A stretch of 64,000 nucleotides of DNA from Chaetoderma sp. LZ-2023a (taxonomy: Eukaryota > Mollusca > Caudofoveata > Chaetodermatida > Chaetodermatidae), in assembly GCA_034401795.1 (NCBI GenBank), contig CM067367.1, forward strand, positions 83,378,814 to 83,442,813, read 5' to 3'. The position numbers and the translations under genes are program-made. A model generated the notes under the pieces. It saw only the letters and a list, made by a program, of their open reading frames with translations. It was not told the origin of the DNA and did not search any database. How positions within the stretch are numbered: the stretch's first letter is position 1; each line of letters begins with the position of its first letter. This document shows, one piece after another, positions 43,473-55,400 of this stretch.

Positions 43473-45330
43473 GAAGGGTAAGAGGAAGGCCTCATCCACT
43501 GTGGATATGGAGGCCTTCCGAGTTGAGATGTTGGGAGAGATGAAGAGGACAATCAAGGATTTGGTTCCAGGGTTGCTCCGTGGCATGCTCCCTGGACCAA
43601 ATCTTTTGTTGTCCTCTTCATCTGCTTCGGATCAGATAATCCCCGCCTCTGAATCAGGTTTCCTTAGGACAGTTCCAGTTTTCGAGCAAGATTCAGAGGT
43701 GTCCCCATTAGAGGGGGGCCAGTCCAGGACACTGGCAGAGGCTTGCCGCGCCGGTGATCCGCGGACGGTTGTCGCTGGAGCCTGGTGCCTGCTTATCAGC
43801 CCAGGATTATCCGCACACCGCAGGTACCAGTTCCTCCTATGGTACCTTTCCTGGCCAGTCCGGGTTAGCATTCTTCGCTGACGCTGAGGGGTATCATCCC
43901 TCGCGGGGAATACAGGCGACATTGTCCATGGTTCTACTCATGCAGGAGTAGGGTTCAAGGCACAAAAGGTGGCCCGGGTTGGCTCTGATGGCCAGGTCTA
44001 CCGCATACCTCGGCTTGTCGAGAGTGTAGCAGGTGCTGGTCAGGGCTGTGGTGTGGCGAAATTCTCCCCACGCAATACCATGGCGCCTGCTCCTGGTCAA
44101 GCCAGTCAGTTTAGTATGCCTGCTCTTTCGGGCCCGCATGCTTTCTCTGGCTTACCAGGAGTGTCAGGTCAGCCAGCCTCATACACGCCTTCAATCGCTC
44201 AGGAGGAAGACGAAGGTCCTCGTCTTGTAGAGCTTTCGCAGGTGGCCACAGAGGAGGATTGGTCGGATGCTTGTCATTAGCTGATAAGCGTCAGGCCAGA
44301 CATGCCTGTTGAACAGTTGGCTAGCCAGCGGGATCACCGCCCGTGGTTGGCAGGTAAGCCGGCTATTAACGCTATGCCATCTCTGCCCCTGGCTGAACAT
44401 ATTGTAGATAAGTTCACGGTGGCAGAGACGTCCATCAAGGCACATGGACGGCTCGCGAAGGCCCCTCGCGAGGTGGTGAGGCGTTGCCGCATCGTGTCTG
44501 ATGAATATCAGAAGTACGGTGTGGTACCTAAGCCGAGTGTGGATGACCGCGCGGCGTTAGGTGAGGACACGCGGCCAGGCTCCCGGTCTGACACGGGAGC
44601 GCTTTGCTCGAATGCTTTGCGTTCAGCAAGCACCGCGTTGCGCGATGCGGAGGAGAGTGGGAGAGCGTTTATTGCGGCGCTTTCTCATGTCTCACAGCTG
44701 TTACAAGGGGTAGTAACGGCATCCGCATCGCACCAGCAGAGTCCGGTAACAGTCCAGAGAGCCATCCAGGATGGTATCAACCTGGCTCTGAATTGTTTAA
44801 CCCGGTCAGTGACTAGGAGTGTCTGGGCGCGGCGCACGTTTGCTTTAGACAATCTGTGCCCGTCTCAGGACCTGTATAATAGGCTGCTGCGTATGCCTAT
44901 GGCAGGTCCTGGTCTCTGGAGGTGGGGGATGCAAGGACCTCCAGGAGATGGTCACCCTGGTCAATAACCAGAGGGCACTGCACGAGCAATTTGAAGTGCT
45001 CCGCAGAGAGCGCGTTCGCGCAGCTCCACCTGGGTATCATCCCCTGCAGGCTCGAGGTGGTGGCCAGGTCAGAGGCCAGCCACCAGCGCAGCGTCGGCAT
45101 CGGCCACGCGCGGTTCGGCCAGCAGTGAGTGGGGGCGCAGGCTTCTGCGGCGCAGCCAGGCAGCCGCCCGTGCACCAAGGTGCGCTTGGCATTGGTCGTG
45201 GCGCGCGAGGATCTGGTCGTGGTAATCGTGCCTGATGGGTCGGTTATCACGGTGAGAACTACTCCAGTGCTTCTGGCCAAGGAGACAGTGCCACTCTTGC
45301 ACTCCTTATGTCCACCTCTCCCTAGGTGGT
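43473..45330 (+). pseudogene. DIRS Gag-like region, second part
   Basis: GC-rich sequence with frames such as VDMEAFRVEMLGEMKRTIKD and, from 44302, PSLPLAEHIVDKFTVAETSI, VRRCRIVSDEYQKYG and VQRAIQDGINLALNCL. This is a helical, Gag-like composition and precedes the RT in the same orientation, as in DIRS elements. Base composition is much more GC-rich than the flanks. Broken. Confidence 0.55.
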
Positions 45331-45333
45331 CCA

Positions 45334-46557
45334 GTGGGAGGCCGGTTGGCCCACCACAAGCGAGAGTGGGAACGGTTGACTCAGGACCGTTTAGTCTTGC
45401 GATGGCTTTCAGTCGGGTATCATCGCGATTGGATAACAGGCCCTCCATCGCGACTGTCTCGGGTGCCAGTCTGGACTCAGATTCCAAGAGATCCAGATCA
45501 AAGGTTGTGTATAGAGGAAGAAATAAATTCCGTCATACAAAAAGGAGCAATTCAGCCGGCACAGATGTGCCCGGGCTTCTATTCAACCGTGTTCCTAGTA
45601 ACGAAAAGCACTGGAGGGTGGAGACCAATTCTCAACCTCAAGCCATTGATCAAGTTCATATACACACCCAGTTTCCAAATGGAGACGGTGAAATCGGTGT
45701 TGGCAGGGTTGGAGAATGGAATGTGGACAGCTTCAATAGATTTGAAGGATGCTTATTTTCACTTTCCAATGGCGAGGAGTTTCTGTCACTTCCTGAGATT
45801 TGCATTCCAGGGCAGACAGTGGGAATTCAGGGTATCACCCTTCAGAATTTCTATGGCTCCTCGGGTCTTCACCAGGGTGGTTCTTGCGATACCAGCATAC
45901 CTCCACAGGAGAAGCATAGCGGTCCACACATACATAGACGACTGGCTGTTGAAAGCACACAACCAGAAAAGTTTATCCGCAAATCTGGAGATAGTTTTGA
46001 AAACCCTCACAGACTTAGGCTGGATAATCAATTTTCAAAAATCAGAGCTGACTCCATCCCAGAAGTTTGTCTACCTGGGAATGTTCTACGATCTGGAGAT
46101 AGGATATGTTTATCCTACTCAGGAGAGGGTACAAATACTCATCTCAGTAATACAGTCAGTGTGCAGCAGTCGTTATGTCCTGGCACGGGTTTACCTGAGA
46201 ATGCTGGGGTTAATGGTTTCTCTGGAACCAGTCATTCCTCAGGCGGCCTTATGCAGGCGGCTGATCCAGTTATTTCTCATGACGCAATGGACCCAGAGTA
46301 CAGGTTCACTGGGCTCAAACGTGTCAGTGCTGGAGCCTCTAATTCACCACCTTCAATGGTGGTTGAAGACAGAGAATCTCCTGGCAGGGGTGATGCTAAC
46401 CCCTCCTCACCCTCAGTTAATGATGTATACAGATGCATCGATGGGGTGGGTGGGGAGCTTGCCAGGAAGAATCCACGATATCAGGGCTTTGGAATCTGGA
46501 TCAGTCTTCCTCCCGCCGAATTCTCTGTCAAATTCTGGCAATATCAAAGAGTATTAG
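45334..46557 (+). pseudogene. DIRS reverse transcriptase and RNase H
   Basis: A 407-codon frame. RT landmarks in order: GFYSTVFLVTKSTGGWRPIL, ASIDLKDAYFHFPM, FRVSPFRISMAPRVFTRVV and VHTYIDDWLLKAHN (catalytic YIDD). These are DIRS-type rather than Gypsy-type. RNase H starts MMYTDASMGWVG near 46425 and the frame ends soon after, against the internal complementary region. It copies the element's RNA in the family. Part of an incomplete element. Confidence 0.85.
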
Positions 46558-46655
46558 GGAGGTAAGTATACTCTTGAAGTGAAATAAACGAAATCACAGA
46601 TTTCTTTTGTCACGAGAGAGTTGATACTTACCTCCCTAATACGGACCCGGCCTCT
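46557..46655. repeat. DIRS internal complementary region
   Basis: GTATTAGGGAGGTAAGTATA and CTCTTGAAGTGAAA are the reverse complement of the left terminus (from 37850). ACGAAATCACAGATTTCTTT and CACGAGAGAGTTGATACTT are the reverse complement of the right terminus (to 46922). Both termini meet head-on here, as in the circle-junction template of DIRS elements. Confidence 0.88.
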
Positions 46656-46705
46656 CCGCCCCACAGAGGCTCGGTCTTCAGGCTCTCGTAAAGTTGCATA
46701 GTGTC

Positions 46706-46884
46706 AGCCAATAAATTAGTCAGAGGAAGTACTAGTCTGCGCATGCGCGGTTGTTGGGGCTAGCATCCGCCAAACTGTCACCTGACTACCTGCCCAGTAG
46801 GGGCACCTATCTTTTTTAATCTGAGTTTTTATTGAATGAAAGCCGATATTTAGCAATATCAAAACGTATTAGGGAGGTAAGTAT
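46706..46884. repeat. DIRS right inverted terminal repeat
   Basis: The reverse complement of the left ITR, including ACTGTCACCTGACTACCTGC and GTATTAGGGAGGTAAGTAT. Confidence 0.9.
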
Positions 46885-46922
46885 CAACTCTCTCGTGAAA
46901 AAAGAAATTGTGATTTCGTTTA

Positions 46923-47345
46923 ATGTAAGCCGCGTTGTCAAAGTATTTGTCTAGCCGACCTTTAAAGGCGTTGAGCGGTTACCACAGTATCAGGAAGATT
47001 ATTCCAGTTTTTGTTTACCCATATGCTGAAGAACCGTTTTCTGGTGTCAGTGTGGAATTGCTGCTCGTGAAGTTTGAAGCTATTGCCACGGGTTTGGTCG
47101 CATTTGTCAGATGGCAGAAGGCTCTCGGCATAAACCTTGTATATGCAGTGTGTGTATTTGTAAGCCTTGATAGGTCACTACGTAGACGTTGACAAATTAA
47201 ACTTGCCAGTTTCAGGAATTTCAGGCGGTCTCCATACAGTTTTTTTGTGTCTTTTAGCCCTGGAATGGTCCTTGTTGCTCTACGTTGAACAGTTTCGATG
47301 ATGTTTATATATTTATTTACAGAGGTGACCAGGCGACTTTTCCAT
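46923..47345 (-). pseudogene. CR1-like LINE ORF2 C-terminal fragment
   Basis: The - strand reads SRLVTSVNKYINIIETVQRR, ATRTIPGLKDTKKLYGDRLK, NKNWNNLPDTVVTAQRL and NAFKGRLDKYFDNAAY. This is the C-terminal quarter of a CR1-type protein, in order. Its 3' end touches the DIRS right terminus, so DIRS probably inserted in the LINE tail. Dead. Confidence 0.75.
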
Positions 47346-47420
47346 ACTCCAAGATGTTTCGAAAACAAAAACAGAAACATGTTATTGAGGACAATTCTGA
47401 ACACAATGAAAGAAATGTTT

Positions 47421-47508
47421 TGTTGAATATTTTGAACATAATTTGAGTGGAAAACATTGCCTTAGGCTGCAATGCCTTCCAACCCAATTATGTTGCAAAA
47501 TATTCAAA
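47421..47508. repeat. Hairpin family B copy
   Basis: TTGTTGAATATTTTGAACAT and ATTATGTTGCAAAATATTCAA arms (quoted to 20), with GGAAAACATTGCC...GGCTGCAATGCCTTCC as the inner stem. Confidence 0.8.
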
Positions 47509-47589
47509 ATTGAGTTTTAGTCTGTTTAGAAAAAATGTGAAGTTGGTTGTTAGCTATATGGCATAAATTCTCTTGCTTGTGAAGGACAA

Positions 47590-48430
47590 ATTGTGCAGGC
47601 CCAGTACTTTTTGTAATATTTATAAATGATCTCCCAAGTATTGTGGACTCTGATATGTACTTATTTGCAGATGACACAAAGATCTTTAGAGCAATTACCC
47701 GAGAAGAGGACCACGATGTCCTGCAAAGAGACCTGGATAAAATGGCAAACTGGAGCAATACATGGCTGCTAAAATTTTATCCAGACAGGTGCAAGCATAT
47801 GCAAATTGGGAAGACAACACAAGTAACAGACGAAATACACACTCCATGGAAGAGAGCGCCAAAATGCGAAAATTGAAAAAGACATTGGAGTAACCATAGA
47901 TGAAGACCTGACCTTTGAAAACCACATTAGTGAGAAGTTGAAGAAAGCTAACTCCATGTTCGCCCTAATTAGAAGGACATTTTAGCAGATGGACCAGGAG
48001 ATCTTCACATCCTTATGTAAGAGCCTAGTAAGAACTCACCTGGACTATGCGAGTTCTGTGTGGTTACCGTGTAAGATGGAGCATATTGAAATGATCGAGG
48101 TGGTACAACGGATGGCAACGAAACAGATACTGATACCTGGATTCAGGAATCTAACCTATCCAGAGAGACTTAGGAAGCTGAAATTACCTAGCGATGTCAT
48201 CAACAACAGCTTCAAGCTATCATATTGACTTTCTTTTCAGGAACCCTCTGGGAATTAAACTTAAAGCGGCTATACCGGATAGAGCTATAAATTTAATATA
48301 CGGAACCATGTCCATAAAACACTTCCAGCAGGTCAATACCCTCATTTTAACATCAATTCTTATATACATGTATATGACTACTCAATATCCAAGAAGATGC
48401 AAATTATGAATTTCACATTTATAGAAAAAA
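47590..48430 (+). pseudogene. CR1-like LINE RT fragment
   Basis: LFVIFINDLPSIVDSDMYLF followed by ADDTKIFRAI is the RT catalytic block (FADD). WSNTWLLKFYPDRCKHMQIG, SLCKSLVRTHLDYASSVWLP and MIEVVQRMATKQILIPGFRN follow in order. Stops interrupt the frame, so it is a dead, 5'-truncated copy. It is on the opposite strand to the fragment at 46923-47345. Confidence 0.82.
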
Positions 48431-49085
48431 ACATAAACACAACCCTGATGGTCCCATGCATCTCCGTTTTGCTGCTTTTGCAGGGAAGCAGAGTATTTGC
48501 TACTTAGCGGTGGCTTGAGATTCATAGCTGGTCTTGCATAAGCAAAACATATTATTATGCAACTTATTTGTTTGATGTCCGGATAGAATTCTTTGCGGTT
48601 TCAGTCCTCCCGGCATGTATCTCTTTTATGTTTCTGATCATCGTGGCGCTAGTATTTTGTCTGTCACCGGAGGACTGTCTAAACCTATTTAAGATTTTCT
48701 GAGTTCTTTCCAATTGGATTGTTTCGTAATTTATATAATGCTTCCCTAACTTGAAAACTCTTACGCGCACACGAGTTTCCAGAAAAGCAACAAATAATAA
48801 CAAATGTGTGTGATGGGGTCAGAATTTATGTATAGAAATAGGTCTGTACTTTATAGTACTAATAATACACTGGGACCATTATATTACAGCAAAAATACTG
48901 AGAATTTCCAAATTTATTTATATCTCGATGGCAATGCATCTTTAGATCTGTTTACCATTACCATTGTGGAGCAGCACAAGGACACTGTGGCCGCTAGAGT
49001 CAACATTATTAGGGCAAATAGAATTTCTCATCACTAGTCTTGTTTGTTTTAAAACTTGTCAGCCTGGTTCATTTCAAGTCCTGCT
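48431..49085. other. Stretch without a recognisable gene
   Basis: Short frames on both strands (48564-48803 on - and 48804-49037 on +) abut each other but show no family motif. I see no TANGO6-like exon here. Confidence 0.4.
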
Positions 49086-49457
49086 GTGTACCAAATAAGC
49101 CCAATATGGCATCTAAGTAGAATGGTGTGTGCGTGCAGGAATCGGTTGTAGCGCAACTCGTCCAAAATCATTGTACAGAATTCAACCAAATTTGGTATGT
49201 GAGTTACCCATGTCAATGTGGCGTGCAATGTGCGTACATTTACATTTGTCTCTGGCCCCCGGGGGATGCGGTGTGTGTGTGTTGGGGGGGGGGGGTGTGT
49301 GTGTCGAAAACTCAAATCGATTGCAACACCACTCCTTCAAAACCTTTTGACAGAATTCACCCAAATTTGGTATGTGAGTTACCCAAATGATTATGAAGTA
49401 CAAGAAATCATTTAAACGTGTGAAAATTGATTGTAGCGCATATCCTCCAAAAACAAT
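49086..49457. repeat. Degenerate repeat copies that seed the 26-bp array
   Basis: AATTTGGTATGTGAGTTACC occurs at about 49188 and 49362, and AATTTGGTGTGTGAGTTAC at 49455, each preceded by GTAGCGC or GATTGCAACAC plus CTCCAAAA. The second copy continues CCAAATGATTATGAAGT, close to the array unit. A 13-base G run lies near 49284-49296 between GTGTGT tracts. Confidence 0.7.
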
Positions 49458-52400
49458 TTGGTGTGTGAGTTACAGATATGATTGCAGAGTGAAAGTTACC
49501 CGTATGATTGCAGAGTGAAAGTTACCCGTATGATTGCAGAGTGAAAGTTACCCGTATGATTGCAGAGTGAAAGTTACCCATATGATTGCAGAGTGAAAGT
49601 TACCCATATGATTGCAGAGTGAAAGTTACCCATATGATTGCAGAGTGAAAGTTACCCATATGATTGCAGAGTGAAAGTTACCCATATGATTGCAGAGTGA
49701 AAGTTACCCGTGTGATTGCAGAGTGAAAGTTACCCATATGATTGCAGAGTGAAAGTTACCCATATGATTGCAGAGTGAAAGTTACCCATGTGATTGCAGA
49801 GTGAAAGTTACCCATATGATTGCAGAGTGAAAGTTACCCATGTGATTGCAGAGTGAAAGTTACCCATGTGATTGCAGAGTGAAAGTTACCCATATGATTG
49901 CAGAGTGAAAGTTACCCGTGTGATTGCAGAGTGAAAGTTACCCATATGATTGCAGAGTGAAAGTTACCCATGTGATTGCAGAGTGAAAGTTACCCATGTG
50001 ATTGCAGAGTGAATGTTACCCGTATGATTGCAGAGTGAAAGTTACCCATATGATTGCAGAGTGAAAGTTACCCATATGATTGCAGAGTGAAAGTTACCCG
50101 TGTGATTGCAGAGTGAAAGTTACCCATATGATTGCAGAGTGAAAGTTACCCATATGATTGCAGAGTGAAAGTTACCCATATGATTGCAGAGTGAAAGTTA
50201 CCCGTATGATTGCAGAGTGAAAGTTACCCATATGATTGCAGAGTGAAAGTTACCCGTATGATTGCAGAGTGAAAGTTACCCATATGATTGCAGAGTGAAA
50301 GTTACCCGTATGATTGCAGAGTGAAAGTTACCCATATGATTGCAGAGTGAAAGTTACCCATATGATTGCAGAGTGAAAGTTACCCGTATGATTGCAGAGT
50401 GAAAGTTACCCATATGATTGCAGAGTGAAAGTTACCCGTATGATTGCAGAGTGAAAGTTACCCATATGATTGCAGAGTGAAAGTTACCCATATGATTGCA
50501 GAGTGAAAGTTACCCGTATGATTGCAGAGTGAAAGTTACCCGTATGATTGCAGAGTGAAAGTTACCCGTATGATTGCAGAGTGAAAGTTACCCGTGTGAT
50601 TGCAGAGTGAAAGTTACCCGTGTGATTGCAGAGTGAAAGTTACCCGTGTGATTGCAGAGTGAAAGTTACCCGTATGATTGCAGAGTGAAAGTTACCCATA
50701 TGATTGCAGAGTGAAAGTTACCCGTATGATTGCAGAGTGAATGTTACCCATATGATTGCAGAGTGAAAGTTACCCGTATGATTGCAGAGTGAAAGTTACC
50801 CATATGATTGCAGAGCGAAAGTTACCCGTATGATTGCAGAGCGAAAGTTACCCGTATGATTGCAGAGTGAAAGTTACCCGTATGATTGCAGAGTGAAAGT
50901 TACCCATATGATTGCAGAGTGAAAGTTACCCGTATGATTGCAGAGTGAAAGTTACCCGTATGATTGCAGAGTGAAAGTTACCCATATGATTGCAGAGTGA
51001 AAGTTACCCATGTGATTGCAGAGTGAAAGTTACCCATATGATTGCAGAGTGAAAGTTACCCATGTGATTGCAGAGTGAAACTTACCCGTGTGATTGCAGA
51101 GTGAAAGTTACCCATATGATTGCAGAGTGAAAGTTACCCGTATGAGTGCAGAGTGAAAGGTACCCGTGTGATTGCAGAGTGAAAGTTACCCATATGATTG
51201 CAGAGTGAAAGTTACCCATATGATTGCAGAGTGAAAGTTACCCATGTGATTGCAGAGTGAAAGTTACCCATATGATTGCAGAGTGAAAGTTACCCATGTG
51301 ATTGCAGAGTGAAACTTACCCGTGTGATTGCAGAGTGAAAGTTACCCATATGATTGCAGAGTGAAAGTTACCCGTATGAGTGCAGAGTGAAAGGTACCCG
51401 TGTGATTGCAGAGTGAAAGTTACCCATATGATTGCAGAGTGAAAGTTACCCATATGATTGCAGAGTGAAAGTTACCCATATGATTGCAGAGTGAAAGTTA
51501 CCCGTATGATTGCAGAGTGAAAGTTACCCATGTGATTGCAGAGTGAAAGTTACCCGTGTGATTGCAGAGTGAAAGTTACCCGTGTGATTGCAGAGTGAAA
51601 GTTACCCATATGATTGCAGAGTGAAAGTTACCCGTATGATTGCAGAGTGAAAGTTACCCATATGATTGCAGAGTGAAAGTTACCCATATGATTGCAGAGT
51701 GAAAGTTACCCATATGATTGCAGAGTGAAAGTTACCCATATGATTGCAGAGTGAAAGTTACCCATATGATTGCAGAGTGAAAGTTACCCGTGTGATTGCA
51801 GAGTGAAAGTTACCCATATGATTGCAGAGTGAAAGTTACCCATATGATTGCAGAGTGAAAGTTACCCATGTGATTGCAGAGTGAAAGTTACCCATATGAT
51901 TGCAGAGTGAAAGTTACCCATGTGATTGCAGAGTGAAAGTTACCCATGTGATTGCAGAGTGAAAGTTACCCATATGATTGCAGAGTGAAAGTTACCCGTG
52001 TGATTGCAGAGTGAAAGTTACCCATATGATTGCAGAGTGAAAGTTACCCATGTGATTGCAGAGTGAAAGTTACCCATGTGATTGCAGAGTGAAAGTTACC
52101 CGTATGATTGCAGAGTGAAAGTTACCCATATGATTGCAGAGTGAAAGTTACCCATATGATTGCAGAGTGAAAGTTACCCGTGTGATTGCAGAGTGAAAGT
52201 TACCCATATGATTGCAGAGTGAAAGTTACCCATATGATTGCAGAGTGAAAGTTACCCATATGATTGCAGAGTGAAAGTTACCCGTATGATTGCAGAGTGA
52301 AAGTTACCCATATGATTGCAGAGTGAAAGTTACCCGTATGATTGCAGAGTGAAAGTTACCCATATGATTGCAGAGTGAAAGTTACCCGTATGATTGCAGA

Positions 52401-55400
52401 GTGAAAGTTACCCATATGATTGCAGAGTGAAAGTTACCCATATGATTGCAGAGTGAAAGTTACCCGTATGATTGCAGAGTGAAAGTTACCCATATGATTG
52501 CAGAGTGAAAGTTACCCGTATGATTGCAGAGTGAAAGTTACCCATATGATTGCAGAGTGAAAGTTACCCATATGATTGCAGAGTGAAAGTTACCCATATG
52601 ATTGCAGAGTGAAAGTTACCCATATGATTGCAGAGTGAAAGTTACCCGTATGATTGCAGAGTGAAAGTTACCCGTGTGATTGCAGAGTGAAAGTTACCCG
52701 TGTGATTGCAGAGTGAAAGTTACCCGTGTGATTGCAGAGTGAAAGTTACCCGTATGATTGCAGAGTGAAAGTTACCCATATGATTGCAGAGTGAAAGTTA
52801 CCCGTATGATTGCAGAGTGAAAGTTACCCATATGATTGCAGAGTGAAAGTTACCCGTATGATTGCAGAGCGAAAGTTACCCATATGATTGCAGAGCGAAA
52901 GTTACCCGTATGATTGCAGAGCGAAAGTTACCCGTATGATTGCAGAGCGAAAGTTACCCGTATGATTGCAGAGTGAAAGTTACCCATATGATTGCAGAGT
53001 GAAAGTTACCCGTATGATTGCAGAGTGAAAGTTACCCGTATGATTGCAGAGTGAAAGTTACCCATATGATTGCAGAGTGAAAGTTACCCATGTGATTGCA
53101 GAGTGAAAGTTACCCATATGATTGCAGAGTGAAAGTTACCCATGTGATTGCAGAGTGAAAGTTACCCATATGATTGCAGAGTGAAAGTTACCTGTATGAT
53201 TGCAGAGTGAAAGTTACCCATGTGATTGCAGAGTGAAAGTTACCCGTATGATTGCAGAGTGAAAGTTACCCGTATGATTGCAGAGTGAAAGTTACCCATA
53301 TGATTGCAGAGTGAAAGTTACCCATATGATTGCAGAGTGAAAGTTACCCATATGATTGCAGAGTGAAAGTTACCCATATGATTGCAGAGTGAAAGTTACC
53401 CGTATGATTGCAGAGTGAAAGTTACCCGTGTGATTGCAGAGTGAAAGTTACCCGTGTGATTGCAGAGTGAAAGTTACCCGTGTGATTGCAGAGTGAAAGT
53501 TACCCGTATGATTGCAGAGTGAAAGTTACCCATATGATTGCAGAGTGAAAGTTACCCGTATGATTGCAGAGTGAAAGTTACCCATATGATTGCAGAGTGA
53601 AAGTTACCCGTATGATTGCAGAGCGAAAGTTACCCATATGATTGCAGAGCGAAAGTTACCCGTATGATTGCAGAGCGAAAGTTACCCGTATGATTGCAGA
53701 GCGAAAGTTACCCGTATGATTGCAGAGTGAAAGTTACCCATATGATTGCAGAGTGAAAGTTACCCGTATGATTGCAGAGTGAAAGTTACCCGTATGATTG
53801 CAGAGTGAAAGTTACCCATATGATTGCAGAGTGAAAGTTACCCATGTGATTGCAGAGTGAAAGTTACCCATATGATTGCAGAGTGAAAGTTACCCATGTG
53901 ATTGCAGAGTGAAAGTTACCCGTGTGATTGCAGAGTGAAAGTTACCCATATGATTGCAGAGTGAAAGTTACCCGTATGAGTGCAGAGTGAAAGGTACCCG
54001 TGTGATTGCAGAGTGAAAGTTACCCATATGATTGCAGAGTGAAAGTTACCCATATGATTGCAGAGTGAAAGTTACCCATATGATTGCAGAGTGAAAGTTA
54101 CCCATGTGATTGCAGAGTGAAAGTTACCCGTGTGATTGCAGAGTGAAAGTTACCCGTGTGATTGCAGAGTGAAAGTTACCCATATGATTGCAGAGTGAAA
54201 GTTACCCGTGTGATTGCGGAGTGAAAGTTACCCATATGATTGCAGAGTGAAAGTTACCCATATGATTGCAGAGTGAAAGTTACCCATGTGATTGCAGAGT
54301 GAAAGTTACCCGTGTGATTGCAGAGTGAAAGTTACCCATATGATTGCAGAGTGAAAGTTACCCATATGATTGCAGAGTGAAAGTTACCCATGTGATTGCA
54401 GAGTGAAAGTTACCCGTGTGATTGCAGAGTGAAAGTTACCCATATGATTGCAGAGTGAAAGTTACCCATGTGATTGCAGAGTGAAAGTTACCCGTATGAT
54501 TGCAGAGTGAAAGTTACCCGTATGATTGCAGAGTGAAAGTTACCCATATGATTGCAGAGTGAAAGTTACCCATATGATTGCAGAGTGAAAGTTACCCGTG
54601 TGATTGCAGAGTGAAAGTTACCCATATGATTGCAGAGTGAAAGTTACCCGTGTGATTGCAGAGTGAAAGTTACCCGTGTGATTGCAGAGTGAAAGTTACC
54701 CGTATGATTGCAGAGTGAAAGTTACCCGTATGATTGCAGAGTGAAAGTTACCCATATGATTGCAGAGTGAAAGTTACCCGTATGATTGCAGAGTGAAAGT
54801 TACCCGTATGATTGCAGAGTGAAAGTTACCCATGTGATTGCAGAGGGAAAGTTACCCGTATGATTGCAGAGTGAAAGTTACCCGTATGATTGCAGAGTGA
54901 AAGTTACCCATATGATTGCAGAGTGAAAGTTACCCATGTGATTGCAGAGTGAAAGTTACCCGTATGATTGCAGAGTGAAAGTTACCCGTGTGATTGCAGA
55001 GTGAAAGTTACCCATATGATTGCAGAGTGAAAGTTACCCATATGATTGCAGAGTGAAAGTTACCCGTATGATTGCAGAGTGAAAGTTACCCATATGATTG
55101 CAGAGCGAAAGTTACCCGTATGATTGCAGAGCGAAAGTTACCCGTATGATTGCAGAGTGAAAGTTACCCGTATGATTGCAGAGTGAAAGTTACCCATATG
55201 ATTGCAGAGTGAAAGTTACCCGTATGATTGCAGAGTGAAAGTTACCCGTATGATTGCAGAGTGAAAGTTACCCGTATGATTGCAGAGTGAAAGTTACCCG
55301 TATGATTGCAGAGTGAAAGTTACCCATATGATTGCAGAGTGAAAGTTACCCATGTGATTGCAGAGTGAAAGTTACCCATATGATTGCAGAGTGAAAGTTA

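Larger units (their letters stand above)
37850..46922 (+). mobile_element. DIRS retrotransposon, broken, with nested insertions
   Basis: The element has inverted terminal repeats (about 37865-38048 and 46706-46884) and an internal complementary region (46557-46655) that is complementary to both termini. That is the hallmark of DIRS elements, which replicate through a circular form. A Gag-like region and an RT-RNase H frame lie on the + strand. I see no tyrosine-recombinase frame, so it is incomplete. A 4.3-kb DNA transposon interrupts the Gag-like part, so the DIRS itself is only about 4.7 kb. Its right end abuts a LINE tail on the - strand. Confidence 0.85.

Noticed and set aside
48564-48803. 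Short - frame with a hydrophobic start as a secreted peptide gene
   Set aside because: No family, no second exon and no promoter evidence. Chance is the simplest explanation.
48804-49037. Short + frame as an upstream TANGO6 exon
   Set aside because: The sequence does not resemble TANGO6 and there is no convincing splice pattern in phase with the exon at 59301.
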